DNA of 16,942 nt from assembly GCA_007121115.1 (NCBI GenBank), contig SKMI01000285.1, positions 1 to 16,942 on the forward strand, given 5' to 3'. The DNA comes from Paracoccaceae bacterium (GTDB lineage Bacteria; Pseudomonadota; Alphaproteobacteria; Rhodobacterales; Rhodobacteraceae). This document shows, in pieces, positions 6,588 to 14,191 of the stretch (positions are counted from its first letter, which is position 1; each line of letters opens with the position of its first letter). The notes below the pieces were generated by a model. The model saw only the letters and a list, made by a program, of their open reading frames with translations. It had not been told where the DNA came from and did no database searches. The translations under genes were made by a program, and so were the position numbers.

Positions 6588-7106
6588 GTGATTCTGGACG
6601 ACGGCACCGGCCCGGGGATGCAGGCCGCGAACGGAGCTTCGTGGCGTTGCGTCACGGACCGGGTGATGGGCGGGCTGTCCGAAGGCAGCCTGACCCGGCG
6701 CAAGATCGACGGCCGCACCGCCCTGCACCTGACCGGGCGGGTGCGGCTGGAAAACAACGGAGGTTTCCTGCAGATGGCGCTGGATCTGGCCCCGCCGGGT
6801 GCCGTGCTGGACGCAAGCGGTTTCACCGGGCTGGCGCTGGAGGTGCGCGGCACCAACGCTGCACATAACATCCACTTGCGCGGGCCGGACCTGAACAAGC
6901 CGTGGCAATCCTGGCGCGCCACGTTTGAAACAACGCCGGAATGGCGCCGCGTGGTGGTTCCGTTCAGCGCCTTTGCGCCACATCGCACGGATCGGCCCCT
7001 TGCGCTCACGCGGCTGGCGCGGATCGGGCTGGTGGCGATCGGTCAGGCGATGATGGTGGATCTGGCGCTGTCACGGCTGGAACTGGTGGCGGACGCGCAC
7101 CCCTGA
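6588..7106 (+). CDS. CIA30-family protein (complex I intermediate-associated protein 30 domain)
   Basis: A 172-residue protein that is a single CIA30 (NDUFAF1-like) domain, a jelly-roll beta fold. The signature DRVMGGLSEGSL (about 24-35) and the later ALEVRGTN, PWQSWRATFETTPEWRRVVVPFSAF and ARIGLVAIG blocks are typical. In mitochondria NDUFAF1 helps assemble respiratory complex I; bacterial members are mostly uncharacterised. No signal peptide is visible. The GTG start at 6588 lies 2 nt after the upstream stop and has no clear ribosome binding site, so translation is probably coupled to the HHH gene; an ATG at 6618 is the alternative. It converges with the - strand PAS gene, with about 32 nt between them. 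Confidence 0.85.
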   Translation: MILDDGTGPGMQAANGASWRCVTDRVMGGLSEGSLTRRKIDGRTALHLTGRVRLENNGGFLQMALDLAPPGAVLDASGFTGLALEVRGTNAAHNIHLRGPDLNKPWQSWRATFETTPEWRRVVVPFSAFAPHRTDRPLALTRLARIGLVAIGQAMMVDLALSRLELVADAHP

Positions 7107-7138
7107 TCGGCCGCAGACCGACGGCGAGACGGCATAAC

Positions 7139-7720
7139 TTACAGTCGGCGTTCCTGTGGCTGGATGATGGTCAGCACGCAGGCGCTGCTGTCATCGCCGA
7201 TGTTCAGCCGTGCCATGCGGATGTCGCACATGGTATAGCTTTCCGGAGATCCATCGGTCAGGCTGACCGAACGCACATCGGCGCCGGTGCCATTGCGGCA
7301 ATCGGCCAGACCCAGCGAAATGCGGTCCTGATCGAACCGATTCTCGCCGAAATGGCGTAGGTAGTGGGACGCCTTCATGTCGCCGAAGCGTTTCGGGAAC
7401 AGCGCGCGCATCTGCCGATTCTCGGCCGCGACCGCGCCGTTGTCCAGTTCGACCAGCATCGCGGCGACCGGCATCTCGTGAAAGATGGTCTCGAACTTGC
7501 GCCGCTCGGCTTCGAGCGCGGCATTCGATTCGCGCAATTGTTCGGACTGCACCTCGATCTCGATCTGGTGCGACAGCAGGTCCAGCGCCAATTCATCCAG
7601 ACTGATCTCGTCGCGCTGCAGCAGGGTCTCCAGCTTGGGCACACTGCCCGATCGCAGCAGTTCCTCGACCTTCTGGCGGGCGAGGTGGTCGCGCGAGTTG
7701 GTTTGGGCGGTCCTCGTCAT
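7139..7720 (-). CDS. Small PAS-like sensor protein with coiled coil
   Basis: A 193-residue soluble protein. The N-terminal half is helical with a likely coiled coil (about 45-78, LDLLSHQIEIEVQSEQLRES onward), and the C-terminal half looks like a PAS domain (about 76-188, starting FETIFHEMPVAAMLVEL). No kinase, GGDEF or methyltransferase domain follows. The start ATG overlaps the stop of the CheB-CheR gene in ATGA, so the two are almost certainly translated together and probably act together. The longer in-frame start at 7783 lies inside the upstream gene and was rejected. The ligand is unknown. Domain calls are by eye, so the PAS label is likely but not certain. Confidence 0.75.
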   Translation of the reverse strand: MTRTAQTNSRDHLARQKVEELLRSGSVPKLETLLQRDEISLDELALDLLSHQIEIEVQSEQLRESNAALEAERRKFETIFHEMPVAAMLVELDNGAVAAENRQMRALFPKRFGDMKASHYLRHFGENRFDQDRISLGLADCRNGTGADVRSVSLTDGSPESYTMCDIRMARLNIGDDSSACVLTIIQPQERRL

Positions 7721-10686
7721 GTTGAACTCTCTTCGCTCTGCGGCAGGTTCAGGTTGGTGATGTCCAGATGGGTCACGACGCAACCGCCATCACGCAGGGG
7801 TGCGGCGTGCATCATAAACCAGCGCTTCTTGGTGTCGGAATGGCAAGGGTAGACGAAGGAGAAACTCTGACGCCGCTTGGCCAGCGTTTCCTCCAGACCT
7901 TCGAGCGCAGTGCGTGCGTCACTGTCATTCTTGGCGGCCCCCCTCAGCACATCAAGGTAATTCATATCATACCCGTTTGCCAAGCGCTTCGTCCCGCCAT
8001 TTTCGGTAGCGAAGTCCCTCCAGGCCGCGTTCACCATGCGCAGCTCACCTCCCGGGTCCAGCACCGCCATGTTCTGCGGTGCCGCATCGATGACCGATTG
8101 CAGGTAGCGCATGGCCTTGATGCTGGAGATGTCGATAAAGGACAGAACCAGCCGCGACTCTTCGCGCACATGGGTGACAAAGGGCTGCAGGGTCACCAGC
8201 CAGCTGCGCCCGTTGCGGCCTGACACCTCCTTCTGGATCATCTGCTGCGCATCCAGCGCTTCGTTGATCCGCTCTTCCAGATCGGGCATGTCCAGCGCGT
8301 GGTTGATGTCCATGAGCGGGCGCCCGATATCCTGCTCGCGCAGTCGGAAGATTTCGGTCGCCTGGCTGGAAAAGCGCGTGACGCGGCCGGCGCCGTCGAG
8401 AAAAACCATCGGGATGCGCGCAGCGCGCGAGAGCCCTTCAAGGTCCGCATAAGCCTCGTTCAGTTGCACGATCTTCTGCTGCAGCTCCTGGTTGACGGTG
8501 TGCAGTTCCTCGTTGACCGAGCGCAGTTCTTCGTTGGTGCCCTGCAACTCTTCGTTGCTGGCCTGCAACTCCTCGTTTCGGGTCTGCAACTCGGCGTTGG
8601 CGGTGGCCAGTTCGTCGATCGTGGTCCTGAGCGTGGCGCGCACGCGCTCCAGTTCGGATGCCAGGTTCCCGGTCGCGTCCTCGGTCTTTTGCAGCGGGCG
8701 GCCAGCGGCAGGCGCGGCTTCGGACTTGCGTGCGCCCAGCATGCGCTCAGGGTCCAGCGGGGCGAAGCTGATGATCACCTGTCGCGGGTCCGCTTCGCCC
8801 GGCTGCAATACCGGGCGAAACTGAATCCGGACCGGTCCGGAAAGCGACATGTCCGGGTCATCCGCCGGGTGCAGGTCCACGGATTTGGTCTGGGACTTGT
8901 CGCGCAGGGTTGCGTGCAGCATCGTCGAGACCAGCGCCGCCGTGCGCTCGGGCAGAAGCTGCATCAGATCGAGCGAAACATACCCTTCGCGCAGCTTCAG
9001 ATACGGGAACACATCGCCGAACACGCGCCGGATTTCCCGGTTCGAATCGACCACGACCGAGGCGGGCGCGTAACTGCGCAACAGACAGGCCGCCGCCGAA
9101 GACAGCGCACTCATCGCATCGGACAGCGGGGCCGGTTCAGGGGTGCCCTTGGCGGTGCTCGGGGGCGCCGCCGTGTCCCTTGCCGCCATCTGCTTGCGCC
9201 GCGCCGCCGTGGCCAGCACATCCTCGCGCGACAGGTGCCGCAGCTGGCTGCGCATGCGATAGATCTTGCTGCGCGCGGACACGGTGTCGAGCAGGTTGCC
9301 CAGCTTTCCGGGCGCTTCGGCGCTGCCCAGAAACAGCGCCCCGCCCGGCGCGAGCCCGAACATCATCCGCCGCATGGCGCGGTCCCTTGGTTCGGGTTGC
9401 AGATAGATCAGCATGTTGCGGCACACCACCAGATCCAGGTGCAGGAACGGCGGGTCATTCAGAACGTCATGTTCCGAAAACAGGATGGCGCGGCGCAACC
9501 GGGATGTGACCTGCATGTTCGCATCATCGAACGGTTGGAAATAGCGCTCCCGCACCTCGCGCGGCATGTGCTGCACCATGCGCGTAGGGTAGACCCCGGC
9601 AATCGCGGTCTTGAGGTATGATTTCTCGATATCGGTCGCGAATATCTTCAACTCGGCATCGACGCCGGTTTCGCGCATCATCTCCAGTGCCATGATCCCA
9701 AGCGAATAGGCTTCCTGCCCGGTGGAGCAGCCCACCGACCAGATCCGCACGCCTGGATGACTGGCCTGCGCCTGTGCCTCCAGCGCCGGGCGCAGCACCT
9801 TTTCGGACAAGTCGTCAAAGGCCTCGCCATCGCGGAAGAACGAGGTGACGGGGATCATCACCTCGCGGCGCAACTGCTGCTGCTCATCCTCCGACTGGTT
9901 CAGCCGCTGCAGGTAGGCCACAGGGTCGGACAGGCCGGTGGCCAGCAGGCGCCGCTCCAGCCGCCGGACAAGCGTCTGGGTCTTGTAGCAGGTCAGGTCG
10001 ATGCCGATGGCCGCGCTGATCCGGGCGATGGTGTCCTCCAGCGTCTCCGAATCAGTATCGGCGACCTTCAGCAGCGTGGGCCGCCGCCCCTCGCGCAGCA
10101 CGTCCTCGATGAAGCCCGCCAGGGCATCGGGTGTGTCTTCGCGTTGCGCAAGCCGCGTGGCCAGCGCGTTCAGCGGCATGCCGTCGAAGGTCGCACTCGC
10201 CGGGGATTGCACCAGCACCCAGCCTCCGGCCTCGGCCACGGTCTTCAGGCCTTCGGCCCCGTCCGCCCCGGTCCCCGACAGCACCACCGCGAACATCTGG
10301 TCGAACCCGGATTGCACCATGGAGTGAAAGAAGGCGTTGATCGGGTGCATGACGCCTTGCTTGGGCCGCGGGACAAGGTGCAGCCGCCGGTCATGCAGCG
10401 TCATGGTCATGCCTTCGGGGATCACATAGACATGACCGGCGCACAGCCTGTCGCCTTCGGCGGCGACCTTGACCGGCATGGTGGTGTGACGGCCCAGCAG
10501 GGTGTCCATCATCGACTTGTGGTCAGGCGCCAGGTGCTGGATCACCACGAAGGCAGCGGGCAGGTCCGGGCTGACCGCCGCAAAGAAGGTATCCAGCGCT
10601 TTCAGCCCCCCGGCCGAGGCCCCCAGAGCCACGACCGCTTCGGCAGGGCGCCCGGGCGATGGCTCGGGACCTTCGTTGTCCTTCAT
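7717..10686 (-). CDS. CheB-CheR fusion with coiled coil and PAS domains
   Basis: A 989-residue multidomain signalling protein. Residues 16-200 are a CheB methylesterase domain with Ser24 (GASAGG), His51 (QHLAPDH) and Asp142 (LSGTGADG) as the catalytic triad. Residues 212-480 are a CheR methyltransferase with the SAM motif IWSVGCSTGQEAYSLG (315-330) and VCRNMLIYL (421-429). A PAS-like region (about 530-645) and a heptad-repeat coiled coil (about 675-750) follow, then PAS domains at about 752-856 and 861-978. There is no receiver domain before CheB and no histidine kinase at the end. Such fusions usually act in non-flagellar or sensory pathways; the target here is unknown. It is the first gene of a two-gene operon. 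Confidence 0.93.
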   Translation of the reverse strand: MKDNEGPEPSPGRPAEAVVALGASAGGLKALDTFFAAVSPDLPAAFVVIQHLAPDHKSMMDTLLGRHTTMPVKVAAEGDRLCAGHVYVIPEGMTMTLHDRRLHLVPRPKQGVMHPINAFFHSMVQSGFDQMFAVVLSGTGADGAEGLKTVAEAGGWVLVQSPASATFDGMPLNALATRLAQREDTPDALAGFIEDVLREGRRPTLLKVADTDSETLEDTIARISAAIGIDLTCYKTQTLVRRLERRLLATGLSDPVAYLQRLNQSEDEQQQLRREVMIPVTSFFRDGEAFDDLSEKVLRPALEAQAQASHPGVRIWSVGCSTGQEAYSLGIMALEMMRETGVDAELKIFATDIEKSYLKTAIAGVYPTRMVQHMPREVRERYFQPFDDANMQVTSRLRRAILFSEHDVLNDPPFLHLDLVVCRNMLIYLQPEPRDRAMRRMMFGLAPGGALFLGSAEAPGKLGNLLDTVSARSKIYRMRSQLRHLSREDVLATAARRKQMAARDTAAPPSTAKGTPEPAPLSDAMSALSSAAACLLRSYAPASVVVDSNREIRRVFGDVFPYLKLREGYVSLDLMQLLPERTAALVSTMLHATLRDKSQTKSVDLHPADDPDMSLSGPVRIQFRPVLQPGEADPRQVIISFAPLDPERMLGARKSEAAPAAGRPLQKTEDATGNLASELERVRATLRTTIDELATANAELQTRNEELQASNEELQGTNEELRSVNEELHTVNQELQQKIVQLNEAYADLEGLSRAARIPMVFLDGAGRVTRFSSQATEIFRLREQDIGRPLMDINHALDMPDLEERINEALDAQQMIQKEVSGRNGRSWLVTLQPFVTHVREESRLVLSFIDISSIKAMRYLQSVIDAAPQNMAVLDPGGELRMVNAAWRDFATENGGTKRLANGYDMNYLDVLRGAAKNDSDARTALEGLEETLAKRRQSFSFVYPCHSDTKKRWFMMHAAPLRDGGCVVTHLDITNLNLPQSEESST
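8473..8610 (-). repeat. 21-bp coding repeats (heptads) in the CheB-CheR coiled coil
   Basis: About six tandem 21-bp units encode heptads of the type NEELQxS/T within residues 693-738. The core is NEELQASNEELQGTNEEL. On the + strand this reads as recurring tgcaactc/ttcgtt blocks. It reflects the structural coiled coil between the CheR and PAS regions and could allow unit gain or loss by slippage. Confidence 0.85.
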
Positions 10687-10700
10687 GACGCACCATGCGC

Positions 10701-10743
10701 TTTGAAAGTTTCAAATGCTACTGATCGAAAGTGATTCATGCAA
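10701..10743 (-). promoter_or_regulatory. Candidate promoter and operator for the CheB-CheR operon
   Basis: The 125-nt gap 10687-10811 lies upstream of the - strand gene. It contains a perfect palindrome TTTGAAA-G-TTTCAAA at 10701-10715, 15-29 nt before the start codon. On the - strand a weak sigma70-like pair can be read: TTGCAT (10743-10738) and TAGCAT (10720-10715) with a 17-nt spacer, so the expected transcription start falls inside the palindrome. That arrangement would suit an operator. The promoter match is poor (3 of 6 and 4 of 6), so only the palindrome is solid. A 9-nt direct repeat acagggggg also occurs at 10771 and 10787. Confidence 0.4.
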
Positions 10744-10811
10744 CTGATATGGTCTGATCCCGCGCCGCGAACAGGGGGGCACGCGGACAGGGGGGTTGGT
10801 CTCTGCAGGTA

Positions 10812-12428
10812 TCACGCGCCGGGCATGGTGGCGGGGATCCACCAGTCGTGCCCGCGTGCGGTGGTCACGTATTCCGGCCAGCGGAAGTGGATCGGCGGGT
10901 CATAATCGCACAGGGGCGCCAGCCATGTGTCCCCGCCCACACCGCCGCCGGTGCGCCGCTCGAACTCCTGCGCGGCGCTATGGCGCAGCACCGAATCCTC
11001 CAGCACCCGCAGCCCGGCGCAGGCCAGCACCTGCGCGGCGCGCGTCACCATCGGGTCGATGGTGGCGGGAATCCCGCCCAGCGCATTCATCACCCAAGCC
11101 GGGTAGGCGTAACCGATGTGCCCCGCTGGCGCACGCAGGGCGGGCCGGGCGATGTAGAACCGCGCCGTTGGGGCGTGCCAGCACATCTCGGTATAATCGT
11201 CCGAGGTGGAATGCATCTGCGCAGGCGGCAGGTCGCGGCGCAGCGTGGCCTCGGCCGCCTGCGGGTCCAGCAGCGCCGACATTTCCGGGATGAATGGGTC
11301 GTCCATGGGCGCCAGTCCAAGCTCTTGCTGGATCGCCTGCGCCGCCGCGCGGGCCTCCGGTCCCCATTCCGGCGGGCCCAGGGTCTGCATGCATTCCCAG
11401 ACCGCGCCCGCCATGGCGTGATTGGCCAGCCCCGGGCGCGACTTGGTGACCCAGTGCCGTTCCCAGCGGCAGCCGGTCATGGCGGCGGCGGCCTCGGCGT
11501 TGCGGTCCAGCGCCGCGGTCACCGCCTCGGCCTCGGCCAGCGTTGGTGTGCGGATAAGGTATTGCAGCTCGGCCAGCCCGGCGGGCAGGTTGTCGGCGGT
11601 GGCCTGGGTGTGGGTCAGCACCGCCTCGGAGATCGACCAGCCGCCGGTGTGGGGCAGCATCGAATCGCGCAGCGCCTTGGACGCCGTGAACATCAGGTTC
11701 AGCGCCTCGCCCGCGCCGGGGGCACGCAAGGCGCTGTGGGCCTGCGGGATGGGCGCGCCATCATGGGCGCCCCAGCGTTCCGGCGCGTCGCAGATGAAGC
11801 GATAGACCATGCCATAGGCCGCGCCGCAATGCGTGTCCCAGCGCACGGTGTTGCACATCGGCAGCATGTAGAACGGATGAAACGACAGGATCGCCGCCAG
11901 CCCGTCATAGTAGCCTTTCGCGGCATGGATGGGCTTGGAGCCGCGCACCTTTTCCGCCGGTTCGCCGGTGAAGCGGATGCCGCCCGCAATACCGTGACGT
12001 TCCATCGCCGCCTTGATTGCCAGCACGGCGCCGAGGCCCGCAATCCCCAGCCCCGAATGCGGGTCCGTGTGCCCGCCCGCCTGAAACCCCAGCCCGGGGC
12101 GCGGGGCGCGGCGGGGTTCGCGGGCCTGACAGTTGCCGGGGATGCCATCATATTCGGCGTAAAGCCCGATCACCGGACCGTCGCCGTTGCCCCATTCCGC
12201 GCAAAACGCCGTGGGCATCCCGCCCGAGCCCTCCTCGACCGTGAACCCTTCGGCCCGCAGGCGCTGCACATACCAGTCGGCCGAGCGGTACTCGCGCCAG
12301 GCGGTTTCGCCGAAATCGAAGATGGTGGAGCACCACTGCGAAAGCTCGGCGCGGCGGGCATCAAGGGCCGCCAGCGCGGTAGCCTGGGCAGGTGTCGGGG
12401 CGGGCTTGGCGTCTGGGCTGGTGGGCAT
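10812..12428 (-). CDS. M20-family amidohydrolase (AbgB-like)
   Basis: A 538-residue metallopeptidase-fold amidohydrolase. The M20 motifs are present: AEYDGIPGN with Asp94, GGHTDPHSGLG where His120-x3-His124 matches the GHxxGH metal site of AbgB-type enzymes and Asp122 takes the place of the usual Cys, FTGEPAEKV with Glu159 in the catalytic position, FHPF with His184, and HSTSDDYTEMCWHAPT near the C-terminus. Relatives cleave amide bonds of N-acyl or aminobenzoyl amino acids; the substrate cannot be told from sequence. No signal peptide is seen, so it is probably cytoplasmic. The start at 12428 follows ccggagccacc; the frame is open to 12644 but that extension is low-complexity. It is divergent from the flippase gene. 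Confidence 0.85.
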   Translation of the reverse strand: MPTSPDAKPAPTPAQATALAALDARRAELSQWCSTIFDFGETAWREYRSADWYVQRLRAEGFTVEEGSGGMPTAFCAEWGNGDGPVIGLYAEYDGIPGNCQAREPRRAPRPGLGFQAGGHTDPHSGLGIAGLGAVLAIKAAMERHGIAGGIRFTGEPAEKVRGSKPIHAAKGYYDGLAAILSFHPFYMLPMCNTVRWDTHCGAAYGMVYRFICDAPERWGAHDGAPIPQAHSALRAPGAGEALNLMFTASKALRDSMLPHTGGWSISEAVLTHTQATADNLPAGLAELQYLIRTPTLAEAEAVTAALDRNAEAAAAMTGCRWERHWVTKSRPGLANHAMAGAVWECMQTLGPPEWGPEARAAAQAIQQELGLAPMDDPFIPEMSALLDPQAAEATLRRDLPPAQMHSTSDDYTEMCWHAPTARFYIARPALRAPAGHIGYAYPAWVMNALGGIPATIDPMVTRAAQVLACAGLRVLEDSVLRHSAAQEFERRTGGGVGGDTWLAPLCDYDPPIHFRWPEYVTTARGHDWWIPATMPGA

Positions 12429-12688
12429 GGTGGCTCCGGGGTGACAGGGGGGGTGGCAGGGCGGTATGGACTCGGTGGAGCCTAGCGCAGGCCGGGGCTG
12501 CCGGGAACCTCGGTGCGCGCCCGTCGGACTGCGCGCGGCATGGAGACACCCCGGGCGCGCGCAGAGGGGGGCAAGCGGACGCCCCGCGCAACCTGTCAGC
12601 CAACCTTGCCCCGGGCTTGCGCGTCTCCGCGCGATTGGCGCCATCTTCCCGCCTTACATACGCGCGCCCGAAGGCGTATCACCCGGTC
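12429..12688. other. Divergent intergenic region (amidohydrolase / flippase)
   Basis: A 260-nt GC-rich space between divergent starts. It must contain promoters for both directions, but I see no convincing -35/-10 pair, palindrome or terminator. Both flanking frames stay open into it, which is common chance behaviour at this GC level. Confidence 0.4.
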
Positions 12689-14053
12689 ATGGAAGGTCTG
12701 TCTGCACTCCTTTCGGGCAACGGGCTCTGGGCGCGGGTCACGCGCGGCGCGGCGCTGACCGTATTCGGCCAGGGCGGCGTGCTGACCCTGCGTTTCGGGA
12801 CCAACCTGATCCTTGCGCGGCTGCTGTTCCCCGAAGCCTTCGGGCTGATGCTGCTGCTTACCCTGCTGATGACCGGATTGCAGTTGTTCTCGGATGTGGG
12901 CATCGCGCCGTCGATCATGCGCAGCCCGCGCGGGGACGACCCTGACTTCCTGAACACCGCTTGGACGATCCAGGTGATACGCGGCGGGGTGCTGTGGATC
13001 GCCGCCTGCGCCCTCGCCTGGCCGATGGCGCAATTCTATGGCGCGCCCGAACTGGTGCAGATGGCGCCGGTCATGGCGCTGACGCTGATCATCCTCGGCT
13101 TTCAGCCCACACGGATCCACACCGCCGGGCGGCATCTGCTGCTGGGCCGGGTGACCGTGCTCGATCTGCTGGGGCAGGTAATCGGGGCGGCGGCCATGAT
13201 CGCGCTGGCCTGGGTGACGGGGTCGGTCTGGGCGCTGGTATTCGGCAATCTGGTCATGGCGGCGGCTAAACTCGCGCTGACCCATTTCCTGCTGCCCGGC
13301 CCCGCCAACCGCTTCCGGTGGGAGGCCGGTGCAGTGACCGAACTCTTCGGCTTCGGCAAGTGGATCTTTCTGAGCACCAGCGCGTTCTTTCTGTACATGA
13401 ACGCGGACAAGGCGGTGCTGGGCCGGTATCTGTCGACGGACCTCCTGGGCATCTACAACATCGCGCTGACCCTTGCCTCGGTCCCGGTGCTGCTGGCGAC
13501 AACCCTGGCCGTGAAACTGATGCTGCCGATCTATCGCGAACGCCCGCCCTGGGAGTCGGCCAGCAGCCGGCGCGAGTTGCGGCAGATGCGGCTGGCGCTG
13601 ACGGGGGGCGCGTTGACTTTTTCGGCGCTGATGGCCGTTTTCGGCGCTGAACTGGTGTGGCTGCTCTATGACGACCGCTACGCCATGGCAGGCATTCTGG
13701 TGGTGGTCATGTCGGTGGTCCTGCCGGCGCAGGTGATCCCGGTGACCTATGACCAGGCGGCGCTGTCGGCAGGGGACTCGCGGCGCCATTTCGTGATGCT
13801 GGCCGCACGCGCGGTGATCCAGCTTGCAGCCTTCGTCATCGGGCTCGAACTGGGCGGGCTGGCCGGGGCCTTTGCGGGCCAGGCGGCGGGTCTGATCCTG
13901 TCCTATGGCGTGGTCGCCGCCATGGCGCGGCGCTACCGGGTGGTCGACCCGGTGCATGACGGCCTGGCCTGGGCCGCTGTCATCGGCATCGGCGGGCTGG
14001 CCCTGCTGTTCAATCGGCCCCTACTAGAAGAACTGCTTCAGTTCGCAATCTGA
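12689..14053 (+). CDS. Wzx-type polysaccharide flippase
   Basis: A 454-residue membrane protein with about 12-14 hydrophobic segments, typical of the polysaccharide synthesis flippase family (MOP superfamily, Wzx/ExoT-like) that moves lipid-linked sugar units across the inner membrane. The N-terminal GAALTVFGQGGVLTLRFGTN followed by LARLLFPEAFGLM is characteristic, as are FYGAPELVQMAPVMALTLII and LGRYLSTDLLGIYNIALTLA. The ATG at 12689 begins MEGLSALLSGNGLW and matches where flippases start; the ribosome binding site is weak. An in-frame extension back to 12392 was rejected as lacking homology-like sequence. The downstream genes are polysaccharide genes, which supports the role. Confidence 0.88.
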   Translation: MEGLSALLSGNGLWARVTRGAALTVFGQGGVLTLRFGTNLILARLLFPEAFGLMLLLTLLMTGLQLFSDVGIAPSIMRSPRGDDPDFLNTAWTIQVIRGGVLWIAACALAWPMAQFYGAPELVQMAPVMALTLIILGFQPTRIHTAGRHLLLGRVTVLDLLGQVIGAAAMIALAWVTGSVWALVFGNLVMAAAKLALTHFLLPGPANRFRWEAGAVTELFGFGKWIFLSTSAFFLYMNADKAVLGRYLSTDLLGIYNIALTLASVPVLLATTLAVKLMLPIYRERPPWESASSRRELRQMRLALTGGALTFSALMAVFGAELVWLLYDDRYAMAGILVVVMSVVLPAQVIPVTYDQAALSAGDSRRHFVMLAARAVIQLAAFVIGLELGGLAGAFAGQAAGLILSYGVVAAMARRYRVVDPVHDGLAWAAVIGIGGLALLFNRPLLEELLQFAI

Positions 14054-14191
14054 TCGCGGAGGATTGCACAAGGCCGAATGCGCCGAATGCCCGCAAACGT
14101 GCCATAATGTTGACCGACTCTTTATTGATACCCGCACGGTCAATATGCACTGTAGTTGTGATCCGGGCATTGGGTAAAAGGTAAACAATCT
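14054..14191 (+). promoter_or_regulatory. AT-richer leader before the polysaccharide kinase-like gene
   Basis: A 138-nt gap that is less GC-rich than its surroundings, as expected for a promoter region. It has a tandem 9-bp repeat gccgaatgc (14073-14081, 14082-14090). It also has a perfect inverted repeat TTGACCG (14110-14116) / CGGTCAA (14137-14143) with a 20-nt spacer that includes tttattgata. With one G-U pair the arms extend to 10 bp. This could be a dimeric regulator site or an RNA stem. A ribosome binding site-like aaaagg precedes the ATG at 14192 by about 10 nt. No convincing -35/-10 pair was found. Confidence 0.45.

Noticed and set aside
8299..9621. A 440-codon + strand open frame opposite the CheB-CheR gene
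   Set aside because: Antisense shadow of a gene with intact catalytic motifs; its composition is Arg/Gln/His-rich without domain-like pattern.
10771..10795. Two G6 tracts in acagggggg direct repeats as a G-quadruplex
   Set aside because: Only two long G-runs are present, too few for a simple intramolecular quadruplex; probably local composition.
12596..13957. A 453-codon - strand open frame opposite the flippase
   Set aside because: Antisense shadow; hydrophilic low-complexity translation, while the + strand has a clear membrane-protein pattern.
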